This document shows positions 14,889 through 22,440 of a stretch of DNA of 24,329 nt, in pieces. Location: NCBI GenBank assembly GCA_036505275.1, contig DASXTS010000154.1, positions 1-24,329 of the forward strand, read 5' to 3'. How positions within the stretch are numbered: position 1 is the stretch's first letter; each line of letters opens with the position of its first letter. The DNA is from DASXTS01 sp036505275 (lineage in GTDB: Bacteria > Actinomycetota > Actinomycetes > Mycobacteriales > Pseudonocardiaceae). The notes under the pieces are model-generated. The model did not search any database. It had not been told where the DNA came from and was given only the letters and a program-made list of their open reading frames with translations. Position numbers and translations under genes: made by a program.

Positions 14889-15610
14889 CCGTCCTCGAAA
14901 TGCGCGCCGTACACCGGGTTCACGGCAGCGGCGAGACCGCCGTGCATGCGCTGCGCGGCGTGAGCCTGACCGTGCTGGCCGGCGAGTTGGTCGCCGTGAT
15001 GGGCCCGTCCGGGTCGGGCAAGTCGACGCTGCTCAACCTGGCCGGTGGGCTCGACCGCCCCACCGAGGGTGAGGTCGCGGTCGACGGCACGGTGCTCGGC
15101 GGCTGCAGCCGGCGGATGCTGGCCGCACTGCGCCGCCGCCGGATCGGCTACGTCTTCCAGGATCTGAACCTGCTGCCCAGCCTCACCGCGGCGGAGAACG
15201 TGGCGCTACCGCTCGAGCTGGACGGCGCCGGCGTCCGCCAGGCCCGGCGGCTGGCGCTCGCCGCACTGGCCACTGTGGACCTGGAGGGGTGCGGCAGCCG
15301 TTTTCCGGACGAGCTGTCCGGCGGCCAGCAGCAGCGGGTCGCCATCGCCCGCGCCCTGATCGGAGACCGCATCCTGGTGCTCGCCGACGAGCCGACCGGC
15401 GCGCTGGACTCGCAGACCGGGGAGGCCGTGCTTCGGCTGCTGCGGTCCAGGGTGGACGGCGGCGCGGCCGGTGTGCTGGTGACCCACGAGGCGCGGCACG
15501 CGGCGTGGGCCGACCGGGTGGTTTTCCTGCGCGACGGCGTCGTGGTCGACACCTCCGGCCCGCTGGACCAGCCGGACGAGCTGCTCAGCACCCCCGGCGG
15601 CACCAGGTGA
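14885..15610 (+). CDS. ABC transporter ATP-binding protein (MacB/LolD type)
   Basis: A 241-residue ATPase with all catalytic motifs: Walker A GPSGSGKST (40-48), Q-loop Q92 (VFQDLNLLPSLTAAENV), signature LSGGQQQRVAIARAL (144-158), Walker B ILVLADEP (163-170) with GALD, and the switch histidine H201 (LVTHE). The sequence style is that of mechanotransmission exporters that pair with FtsX-like permeases. It starts within the PadR stop (ATGA) and ends within the start of the permease (GTGA, 15607-15610), so the three proteins are made in fixed order from one mRNA. Confidence 0.95.
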   Translation: MTVLEMRAVHRVHGSGETAVHALRGVSLTVLAGELVAVMGPSGSGKSTLLNLAGGLDRPTEGEVAVDGTVLGGCSRRMLAALRRRRIGYVFQDLNLLPSLTAAENVALPLELDGAGVRQARRLALAALATVDLEGCGSRFPDELSGGQQQRVAIARALIGDRILVLADEPTGALDSQTGEAVLRLLRSRVDGGAAGVLVTHEARHAAWADRVVFLRDGVVVDTSGPLDQPDELLSTPGGTR

Positions 15611-18336
15611 GCGGGTGGCGCGCCGCGCTTCGGATGGCCTGGCGCGAGGCGCGCCGCGCCAAGGGCAGAGCGCTCCTGGTTGTCGCCATGATCGCGCTGC
15701 CGGTGGCCGCGCTGGCGTTCGGCACGGTCGTCAACGAGACGTTCAAGCTCAGCCCGGACGAGCGGGCCGACCGGCTGATGGGCAGCGCCCAGGCAGTGCT
15801 CAAATGGCCCAGCGACGGGCCGGTGCAGCAGCTTCCCGACCAGGTCCAGTTCGTCCGCACCCTCACGGTGACCACGGCCGAGGAAGTGGCCACAGTGCCG
15901 AGCGAGGAGCGGCTGCTGGCCCTGCTACCGCCAGGCACCAGGGTCATCACCGACCAGTCGGGCGTGCTGAGCCTGCGCACCGCCACCGGAGCCGCGCCCG
16001 TCGCCGTGCGGCTGCTGGACTACGCCGACCCGCTGGCCGGCGGCATCTACCGCCCGCTGTCCGGCCGGGCGCCGGCAACCGCCGAGGAGGTGGCGCTGAC
16101 CCCGGCCGCGGCGCGACGCCTCGGTGTCACCGAGGGCGGCACCGTTCGGCTGGCCGACGGCAGCCGCACGTTGCGGGTGGTCGGTATGGTGGAGAACCCG
16201 GAGGACCTGTCCGCCACCACGATTGTGCTGCGTCCCGGCGCGCTGCCGACCGACGTGCTGTCACCGGGTTCGCCGAACGCGCGACGTGAGCTGGCCTGGC
16301 TGGTGTCCACGCCGACGCCGCTGAGCTGGGAGCAGGTCAAGCAGCTCAACACGCACGGCGTGGTCGCGGTGTCCCGGCTGGTGCTGCGGCAGCCGCCAGC
16401 GCCGGCCGAGGAGTACCCCGACCTCATCCAACGCGAAGGCGCCTCAGGGCTCAGCGCTGTGGTTCTGATAGCCGGGCTGGCCGTGCTGGAGATCATCCTG
16501 CTGGCCGGGCCGGCCTTCGCGGTCAGCGCGCGCCGCCGGCGCCGGGACCTCGCGCTGGTCGCGGCCGCCGGCGGCACGCCGGCGCACCTCCGCCGGATCG
16601 TGCTCGCCGACGGCATGGTGCTCGGGGCGGTGGCGGCAGCCGTGGGCGTGGCCGTCGGCATCGCCGTCGCGGCGGCCGGCCGGCCGCTGATCGAGCATCT
16701 CTCCGAGGTCCGCTCCGGAGCCTTCCGGGTGTACCCGCTCGCGCTGGCGGGGCTGGCCGTGCTGGCGGTGACCACCGGGGTGCTCGCCGCGCTCGTGCCG
16801 GCGTGGATCTCAGCACGGCAGGACGTCGTGACCACGCTGGCCGGGCGGCGCGGGATCACCCGCTCGCATCGGCGCTGGGCGGTGCTCGGCGCTGTGCTCG
16901 CAGCCGGCGGCGTGGTGGTGGCCGGCGTCGGCGCCTGGCGCACCAACGCCACGATCATCCTGGCCGGCCTCGTCGTCGGCGAGCTGGGGATGGTTGTGTG
17001 CACCCCGGCCATCGTCGGGTTGGTGGCTCGCGCCGGCCGCTGGCTGCCGCTGGCCGCGCGGATCGCGCTGCGCGACACCTCCCGCAACCGGACGGCTGCG
17101 GCGCCGGCCATCTCGGCCGTGATGGCCGCCGTCGTCGGCAGCATCGCCGTCGGCGTCGTGTTCGGCGCAACCACCGAGCGGGCACGCGCGGACTACCGGA
17201 CCCTGAGCGAGCCGGGGGACGTGGGTCTGGTCGCGGAGGGCAAGGCGGGCGCCGGTAGCTCTCCTGCGCGACCGGAGGTGCTCGCCGCGCTGCGGAACAT
17301 CATGCCGGCCGAGGAAATCCACCAGGTCAGCGCGCCGTCGTGCGGCACCGCCGACGGGCCATGCTTCGTCGAGGTGCAGATGGCGGCCGAGCGTGCCTGC
17401 CCGTACCAGCCCAAGGTGCTGCGCCGTGAGCTGTCCGACGCCGAGCGTCGGGCCGCCCGGGCCGACCCGCGGTGCGCCGGTGCCGGTCTCAGCTACACCT
17501 ACTTCGGCGGGTTCACGTCCGACGCCGGCATGACCGTCATCATCGCGGAGGCCGCGCTCGCCGCGGTGGCCAAGATCCCGGCCGAGGACATCGCCGAGGT
17601 GGCTGCCGCCCTGCGGTCCGGCGCCGTGGTCGTCGACGACTCCCGTTACCTGGTCGACGGCCGGGTGACCCTGAGGGTCTCGACGTTGACGCGGTCCGGC
17701 GAGCCGGGGGACCAGCGCAGTGTGACGGCGCCCGGCTTCGTTCTGCCGAGCCGGCCACGCGCGCCCATCACCCTGATGACCGAAGCGACGGCCCGCTCGC
17801 TCGGCCTGGACGTGTCGCCGCTGGTGACCGTGGCGACCACCAGCCGAATGCCGACGGTCGAAGAGGAGGACCAGCTCAGGGCGGCCCTCGGAGACAGCGT
17901 GTGGGCAACCGTCGAGCGACCACCGCAAACCGACAAGACGGCGCTGGTGGTGCTGGCCATCGTCGCCGGCGTCATCACCCTCGGCGCAGCCGCGATCGCC
18001 ACCGGCCTGGCCGCCGCGGACGGCCGCGCGGACCTCACCACCCTGGCGGCCGTCGGCGCCAGCCCGCGGGTACGCCGCGTGCTGTCCCTGAGCCAGGCCG
18101 GGGTGATCGCCGGCCTCGGCTCCCTGCTCGGCACCGTTGCCGGGCTGGGCGCGTCCACCGCCGTGCTTGCGGCGCTCAACCGCGGGCTGGCCGACAGCTG
18201 GCCGGCCCCCACCCCGTACCCGCTCGCCGTGCCGTGGCTCAATGTGACCGTGGCGCTGCTGGTGGTCCCGCTGATCGCCATGCTCGGCGCCGGCCTGCTG
18301 ACCCGCTCCCGGTTGCCCATCGAGCGCCGCCTGTGA
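15607..18336 (+). CDS. FtsX/MacB-like ABC transporter permease
   Basis: A 909-residue membrane protein from GTG 15607. After a basic N-terminus comes TM1 (about 22-42), then a large extracytoplasmic domain (about 43-275). A first FtsX core follows, with membrane segments near 282-302, 337-357 and 372-398 and the loop RRRRDLALVAAAGGTPAHLRRIV. Central segments lie near 420-470 and 512-527, then a second extracytoplasmic domain (about 530-775), and a second FtsX core has three C-terminal segments and the loop DGRADLTTLAAVGASPRVRRVL. The second outer domain carries four cysteines (C579, C586, C598, C623) that could form disulfides. This duplicated-core architecture is typical of actinobacterial peptide or antibiotic exporters and lipoprotein-type systems. 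The substrate is unknown. Confidence 0.9.
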   Translation: MSGWRAALRMAWREARRAKGRALLVVAMIALPVAALAFGTVVNETFKLSPDERADRLMGSAQAVLKWPSDGPVQQLPDQVQFVRTLTVTTAEEVATVPSEERLLALLPPGTRVITDQSGVLSLRTATGAAPVAVRLLDYADPLAGGIYRPLSGRAPATAEEVALTPAAARRLGVTEGGTVRLADGSRTLRVVGMVENPEDLSATTIVLRPGALPTDVLSPGSPNARRELAWLVSTPTPLSWEQVKQLNTHGVVAVSRLVLRQPPAPAEEYPDLIQREGASGLSAVVLIAGLAVLEIILLAGPAFAVSARRRRRDLALVAAAGGTPAHLRRIVLADGMVLGAVAAAVGVAVGIAVAAAGRPLIEHLSEVRSGAFRVYPLALAGLAVLAVTTGVLAALVPAWISARQDVVTTLAGRRGITRSHRRWAVLGAVLAAGGVVVAGVGAWRTNATIILAGLVVGELGMVVCTPAIVGLVARAGRWLPLAARIALRDTSRNRTAAAPAISAVMAAVVGSIAVGVVFGATTERARADYRTLSEPGDVGLVAEGKAGAGSSPARPEVLAALRNIMPAEEIHQVSAPSCGTADGPCFVEVQMAAERACPYQPKVLRRELSDAERRAARADPRCAGAGLSYTYFGGFTSDAGMTVIIAEAALAAVAKIPAEDIAEVAAALRSGAVVVDDSRYLVDGRVTLRVSTLTRSGEPGDQRSVTAPGFVLPSRPRAPITLMTEATARSLGLDVSPLVTVATTSRMPTVEEEDQLRAALGDSVWATVERPPQTDKTALVVLAIVAGVITLGAAAIATGLAAADGRADLTTLAAVGASPRVRRVLSLSQAGVIAGLGSLLGTVAGLGASTAVLAALNRGLADSWPAPTPYPLAVPWLNVTVALLVVPLIAMLGAGLLTRSRLPIERRL

Positions 18337-18349
18337 CGGTCGGTAGCGC

Positions 18350-18383
18350 ACCCCTGGGGTTCATTCACCCCACTATTGGGGTG
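18350..18383 (+). terminator. Possible terminator after the ABC permease
   Basis: Two hairpins follow the permease stop: ACCCC-T-GGGGT (18350-18360) and CACCCC-ACTATT-GGGGTG (18366-18383, a perfect 6-bp stem). There is no T-tract, which is common for actinobacterial terminators. A regulatory role for the downstream small gene is an alternative. Confidence 0.4.
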
Positions 18384-18471
18384 ACTTACGGGCTTGACCC
18401 TGATGTATCCGAGACCACCTTGGGCGCATCCTGGTATGAGAGAGGATCAGCCCAGCCAGGTGGTGATCGCA

Positions 18472-18696
18472 ATGGACGTGTTGACGCTTGCCGAAGCTCT
18501 GTTCGTGAGCCCGCTGCGGCCGTCGGACCAGCCGGCGACCGCACAAGTGCAGGCCGCGATTGCGGCGAGCCTGCGCACCCTCGGCACCGCCGGCTGTGTG
18601 GTCGCGATGGCCCAGGAGTACGGCGACCACCCGGAGACGGCCCCGGCGCGGATGCGGTGGGCACTCAGCGTGGTCCGCTCGCTGCAGGCCGCCTGA
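18472..18696 (+). CDS. Small conserved actinobacterial protein of unknown function
   Basis: A 74-residue protein from ATG 18472, with AGGTGG about eight bases upstream. The sequence (MDVLTLAEALFVSPLRPSD, then AAIAASLRTLG, AQEYGDHPETAPARMRWAL) has the pattern of a small protein that I recall as widespread in Streptomyces and relatives, with the EYGDHPETA-ARMRWAL block best conserved. It appears soluble and helical, without a signal peptide. No biochemical role is known to me. It stands alone between the ABC operon and a decayed gene. Confidence 0.7.
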   Translation: MDVLTLAEALFVSPLRPSDQPATAQVQAAIAASLRTLGTAGCVVAMAQEYGDHPETAPARMRWALSVVRSLQAA

Positions 18697-18780
18697 GAGC
18701 CTTTTCCTGAATACGTTGGTAGGGGCCCAGCCCCGGACATTCCCGACCCGGTTACGGGTTCGGCCGGGCGGATGTGCTAG

Positions 18781-19283
18781 CCGCTTTGGTGGCATCAGGA
18801 CTGGTGGTGTTGGGGACATCCGCTTAGTTACCGCCGTCGGGCGGCTCAGGTGGCCATGTTTGTGTTATACGACGGCAACCGACCTGCGAAGCGGCGCGCT
18901 GCGTTTGCTGCCCGGTTCACACGCCAAGAGCACGCCGCTACATTCTGTGCTGCCCAAGGCGCACCGTGAGGCTGCGAATGCGCTCGACACGGCGCACGCC
19001 GCGATGGTTGATTCAGCCAGGTCAAGTCACAATTTCCCTACAGGCCGGCGACGCCGTGGTGATAGATTATCGACTATTGCACTGCACTCATGGCAACACG
19101 CGCCCACATCGTCGCGACTGTATCCTCTTGAACTTCGCGCCATCCTGGCGCGATCTCCCCGATGAGGTACGAGCGCATCTCAGCCACCCGGCGCTACCCA
19201 TGGACGGCGAGGTAGTGCCGTTGAGCGGGTGGACCGCGCGATTGTTGCCGAACTTCGACGGGCCGCGGCGATCTTCAACTTGA
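18781..19283 (+). pseudogene. Frameshifted phytanoyl-CoA dioxygenase (PhyH) family remnant
   Basis: Three frames together reconstruct an Fe(II)/2-oxoglutarate dioxygenase. About 18787-18860 gives WHQDWWCWGHPLSYRR and AAQVAM, which includes the HxD iron ligands. About 18863-19012 in the next frame gives CYTTATDLRSGALRLLPGSH and STPLHSVLPKAH. About 19014-19283 in the third frame gives QVTISLQAGDAVVIDYRLLH, THGNTRPHRRDC and FAPSWRDLPDEVRAHL, which holds the distal His and the 2-oxoglutarate-binding Arg region. At least two frameshifts (between 18852 and 18866, and near 19013) and loss of the N-terminal third, with a stop at 18778-18780 in the first frame, mark it as dead. GC is lower than in neighbours (GTTATAC, GATTATCGACTATTG), which suggests foreign origin. 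Confidence 0.8.
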
Positions 19284-19375
19284 CCGTGACGCCCCTCCCG
19301 CCTTCGCGGCTACTCTGTGACGCAGGTATCGCGAGATTGAACGCAACCCCCGACCAACTCGCGGATGAGCTCCAA

Positions 19376-20185
19376 TCAGCCGGCCACCGAGCCGAAGCGC
19401 AACACCAGCTGCGGCCACAGCACGGTGTCGATCATCACCTGAAGCCACGCGCTGGCGAGCGGCAGGTCCGCGGGCGCCCCGACCACCGATACCGCGACCC
19501 CGTGATCCGTCGCGGTGAGCAAGGCGCGTTGCAGGGCCTGGCCGACCCGCAGGTGGTGCCGCGGGGTGTCGCCGGCGGAAAGCAACACGCCGATCAGCGG
19601 CGGGGACCACCGGGACGGCCGGCCGCGGCCCTGCCTGTGCTCCAGTCGCCGGACCAACTCGGCGATCGCGGCGGCGGTCGGCGGATCGGTCACCACGCGT
19701 AGGAAACCGCCCTCGGCGGCGGCCGCGTCCTCGATGTCCAGCAGTGCCGCCTCGGACACTGCGTCCGGCCTGGTGGGGTAGGGGTGCCGGTGCGTGACCG
19801 CTCGGTACAGCGCCGTCTCCTGGGCGCTGGGCGGTCGATGGCCGCCCGGTTGCACGGTGGCCAACAGCGTCGGATGTGCGGCATTCGGCAGCAGGGTGAT
19901 CCGCGGCTCGATGCCGGCCGCCCGCAGCGCGGTCTGCATGGTGAACAGCGCGGCGCCGCCGGCGATCCTGGCGTCCCGTCCGGTCGGGTCTGCCGAGCCG
20001 GGCGCACGCCGCCAGTCGGCGTGCAGCTCGACGGCGTCCGGCCGCACCAGGAAACGCCACGGCCGGGCCCCGTTGATCGACGGCGCGGCATCCGTGGCCG
20101 CGATCGCGGTCGACCAGTCGATGGTGCCCGGCGTCAGGCCCCACCGCTCGCCGATCGACTCGGCCCGGGCGCTCAGCGCGTTCAT
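19376..20185 (-). CDS. Acg-type nitroreductase-family protein
   Basis: A 269-residue protein from ATG 20185 with a strong GGAGGT six bases upstream. Motifs of the Acg/nitroreductase family are present: ATDAAPSINGARPWRF (30-45, cf. APSxxNxQPW), ADPTGRDARIAGGAALFTMQTALRAAG (65-91), ALYRAVTHRHPYPTRP, and the late block HHLRVGQALQRALLTATDHGVAVSV. Relatives have about 320-330 residues. Here the part between about 180 and 205 is shortened, so an internal deletion is possible, though the ends look complete. Mycobacterial Acg belongs to the DosR dormancy regulon and binds FMN. Enzyme activity is unproven for many members. Confidence 0.8.
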   Translation of the reverse strand: MNALSARAESIGERWGLTPGTIDWSTAIAATDAAPSINGARPWRFLVRPDAVELHADWRRAPGSADPTGRDARIAGGAALFTMQTALRAAGIEPRITLLPNAAHPTLLATVQPGGHRPPSAQETALYRAVTHRHPYPTRPDAVSEAALLDIEDAAAAEGGFLRVVTDPPTAAAIAELVRRLEHRQGRGRPSRWSPPLIGVLLSAGDTPRHHLRVGQALQRALLTATDHGVAVSVVGAPADLPLASAWLQVMIDTVLWPQLVLRFGSVAG

Positions 20186-20439
20186 CGCAAACCTCCACCA
20201 GCAGTTGGCTCTCGGCAAGAACCATCCGCCAGGGCACCGCTTCAGGACAGCGCCAAATGGGCCTTGAATGCCGGGCCATTCGTACCGCGCACGGCCCGGA
20301 GGGACGTATGGCGGTGCCTGCCTGTTACGTGACCCCCTGACGCTCCCCTGACGGCCCGTGGCCGAAGGCTCATCGACCACGACCCATAGGACTCGGCGCG
20401 GTCGAGGGCCACAACAAGCGGCGGAGGATTCGCCACGCC
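20186..20439. promoter_or_regulatory. Upstream region of nitroreductase gene with imperfect inverted repeat
   Basis: This 254-bp gap holds the nitroreductase ribosome binding site and an imperfect inverted repeat at 20256-20280: AATGGGCC and GGGCCATT flank a 9-bp centre. Its size is that of a dimeric regulator site, but it does not match the mycobacterial DosR box closely. No RNA gene or ORF is evident in the rest. Confidence 0.3.
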
Positions 20440-21378
20440 TCAGGCGAAGCAACTCAGCGGGCGGCCTTTGTTGTAGGTGACCATGTCCATGATCGCGGCC
20501 ATGATGTCGATCGGCGCGCCGGGCTCGGCGCCGTCCAACTCGGCATAGGCGCGGTGCAGGTTGCCGACGATCCGCTCGGGATCCAGCCAACCGGCGTACC
20601 CGCCGAGGTCGGTCTCCCGCGCGGTCTGCAGCGGAGTGAGCCCGGCGGCGTGGCCGCGGCGGGCGGTGTCGGCGACGAAGCGCAGGTAGCCGAGCACCTC
20701 GCCGATCAGCGCCGGCCCGGCGACCTCGCCGTGCCCTGGCACGACGGTCTCGGCGCCCAGCGGCGCGAGCACGTCCTCGCATGCCCGGATCGCGCCGGCG
20801 ACGGATCCCATCAGCAGGAACGGCGTGCCGCCGTTGAACAGCAGGTCACCGGCAAAGAGTACGGACCGCTCCGGGATCCACACGATGGAGTCGTTCGTGG
20901 TGTGCGCGGGCATGCCGACGTGGCGCACCTCGCAGCGCAGCTCGTCCAACCACACCGTGACCTGGTCCGTATAGGTGAGGAACGGCGGCTCCAGGACGAT
21001 CTCGCCCCAGTCCACCGGCGTCCAGACGCCGGGAAAGCTTGGCTTGCCCATGGCGATCACCTCGTCGCGGGTGCGCTGGTGCGCCACTACGGTGGCCCCG
21101 CCGAAGAGCCAGTTGCCGTGCGTGTGGTCGCCGTGGTGGTGGGTGTTGACGAGCGTCCGCACCGGGCGGTCGGTCACCCGCGCGATCGCGTCGAGGTAGG
21201 CCCTGGTGCGCCGCTCTGTGGCGCATGAGTCGATGCTCACCGCGCCGCGGCGGCCGACCAGGAGCCCCGTGTTGTTGATCCACCAGCTGCCGTCCGGCTG
21301 GATGTAGGCGTGGATGCCGTCGCTCACCTCGCGCAGCACCGCGGGCGGCAGGCCGCGGTCGTCGGCCGATGAGCTCAC
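20440..21378 (-). CDS. Metallo-beta-lactamase-fold hydrolase
   Basis: A 312-residue protein from GTG 21378. The ribosome binding site is weak and the start is uncertain. The MBL metal site is intact: THHHGDHTHGN (H80, H82, D84, H85), H159 (MPAHT), D178 (LFAGDLLF) and H216 (VPGHGE). The fold begins with INNTGLLVGRRGAVSIDSCAT. No signal peptide is seen, so it is cytosolic. Similar proteins are hydrolases or thioesterases of many kinds, some linked to aromatic polyketide pathways, but no such cluster is here. It is divergent from an SRPBCC gene 99 bp away. Confidence 0.88.
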   Translation of the reverse strand: MSSSADDRGLPPAVLREVSDGIHAYIQPDGSWWINNTGLLVGRRGAVSIDSCATERRTRAYLDAIARVTDRPVRTLVNTHHHGDHTHGNWLFGGATVVAHQRTRDEVIAMGKPSFPGVWTPVDWGEIVLEPPFLTYTDQVTVWLDELRCEVRHVGMPAHTTNDSIVWIPERSVLFAGDLLFNGGTPFLLMGSVAGAIRACEDVLAPLGAETVVPGHGEVAGPALIGEVLGYLRFVADTARRGHAAGLTPLQTARETDLGGYAGWLDPERIVGNLHRAYAELDGAEPGAPIDIMAAIMDMVTYNKGRPLSCFA

Positions 21379-21477
21379 CCGCGGAGTAGACCATAGCGAC
21401 GCCGGGCCGCCGCGTCTCCCTGCGTGCTCAGTTGGTCCCCAGCCTGTTGTCGCCCGGCCGCGGCGCTCCTTACCGTC

Positions 21478-21948
21478 GTGCCGGTGGAGCCGACGATCTC
21501 GCTGAGCACCGAGGTGGCCGCCGACCCGCGGACGGTGTGGTCGCTGATCAGCGACCTGCCGCGGATGGGTGAGTTCAGCCCGGAGAACATCGGCGGCCAC
21601 TGGGTCAATGGGGCGACCGGGCCGGCCGTCGGCGCCGAGTTCCGCGGCACCAATCGCAACGGCGCCAGGAAGTGGACCACCAAGGTGCGCATCGTCGCCT
21701 GTGAGCCCGGCCGGCTGCTCACCTTCGACGTGCGCACCCCGTTCGGCGTGCGGGTCTCCCGGTGGTCCTACGTGATCACCCCGACCGCGACCGGCTGCCG
21801 GCTCACCGAGAACTGGTACCGGGTGGGCAACTGGCTGATCCGCCGGATCATGGGCCCGCGGGTCACCGGGCGGCTGGACCGCCCTGGCTACAACCTGCAT
21901 TCGATCCAGCACACGCTGGCCGCCGTGAAGGCCCGCGCCGAGTCATAG
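21478..21948 (+). CDS. SRPBCC-family (polyketide cyclase/START-like) protein
   Basis: A 156-residue protein from GTG 21478; GTG 21484 is equally possible and no ribosome binding site is clear. The START/Bet v1-like pattern is plain: ISLSTEVAADPRTVWSLISDLPRMGEFSPE at the N-terminus, GAEFRGTNRNG in the middle, and VSRWSYVITPTATGCRLTENW before a long C-terminal helix. The family binds hydrophobic ligands and is annotated as polyketide cyclase/dehydrase, though most members are uncharacterised. It is divergent from the MBL hydrolase. Its stop codon lies in the first copy of a 16-bp tandem duplication. Confidence 0.85.
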   Translation: MPVEPTISLSTEVAADPRTVWSLISDLPRMGEFSPENIGGHWVNGATGPAVGAEFRGTNRNGARKWTTKVRIVACEPGRLLTFDVRTPFGVRVSRWSYVITPTATGCRLTENWYRVGNWLIRRIMGPRVTGRLDRPGYNLHSIQHTLAAVKARAES

Positions 21949-21974
21949 TCGATTCACCTCATAGTCGATTCACC
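21943..21974. repeat. Perfect 16-bp tandem duplication
   Basis: TCATAGTCGATTCACC occurs twice back to back (21943-21958 and 21959-21974). The first copy contains the SRPBCC stop (TAG, 21946-21948). The second contains the stop of the convergent DUF6069 remnant (TCA on the plus strand, 21970-21972). Confidence 0.97.
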
Positions 21975-22317
21975 GGCGCTGGTGCCGGCCGGGCGCGGTG
22001 CGCAGCCGGGCGGCGACGGTTGGGATAACGATCGCCGCGACCTGCAGGTGCGCGACGGCCAGCATGAGCTTGGTCGAGGTCGCGGTGTCGGCGGCCGCGA
22101 GCGGGCCGGCCAGCGACAGCGCTGTGAGCGCCACGGTGGCCCGGAGGTAGGTCCGTGCCGGGCGGGCGGTGTAGCGGGCCAGCAGCACGGCCAGCACGGT
22201 GCCCCAGAACGCGCAGCTCAGCGTGCCGATGGCGAACGCGCCGACGGTGATCGGCCCCGCGGTGCTGGCCCCCAGGCCGGCAGCGGCCATGGGCACGCCG
22301 GCGGCGCGGGCAGCCAG
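21970..22317 (-). pseudogene. 5'-truncated DUF6069 membrane protein
   Basis: From about 22317 down to the stop at 21970 the frame encodes a DUF6069-like protein: GLAARAAGVPMAAAGLG, then ITVGAFAIGTLSCAFWG, YTARPARTYLRATVALTALS, LAGPLAAA and LMLAVAHLQVAAIVIP. Three membrane segments are visible, where relatives have four: the first segment and its start codon are missing. The frame does continue to an ATG at 22431, but the added residues are only the antisense of a sigma-factor remnant, so the junction near 22317 is a deletion or rearrangement point. An internal ATG (22290) could still give a short three-segment protein. Confidence 0.6.
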
Positions 22318-22440
22318 GCCGTCGCCGTGGCCATGGTGCACGGCCCAGCCGCAGGACTCGACCAGCTCGACGCCCTGGCCTCCGACGCCAGGATGGCCAC
22401 CCACCACCGCCTGCTGGCCACCCGGGCGCACCTCCTAGAC
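22312..22440 (+). pseudogene. C-terminal fragment of an RNA polymerase sigma factor (DUF6596/ECF type)
   Basis: The plus-strand frame reads AVAVAMVHGPAAGLDQLDAL, then ASDARMATHHRLLATRAHLL. This is the TPR-like C-terminal part of the YCII-linked, DUF6596-type ECF sigma factors (consensus NRAVAVAMvhGPaaGLalLdaLa followed by HHRLhAvRAHLLeRaGR). Both sides are cut. The left side passes into DUF6069 antisense near 22312, and the right side stops at ...LLDR near 22440, where the insertion-sequence end begins. Region 2 and region 4 domains are absent, so it cannot function. Confidence 0.65.

Noticed and set aside
18722..18759. Two small hairpins (GGGGC-CCA-GCCCC, ACCCG-GTTA-CGGGT) after the small gene
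   Set aside because: Possible terminator, but the stems are only 5 bp and such stems are frequent in GC-rich DNA.
19229..19702. 157-codon plus-strand ORF after the PhyH remnant
   Set aside because: Its second half is antisense to the nitroreductase and the first part overlaps the PhyH C-terminus in another frame; no family resemblance.
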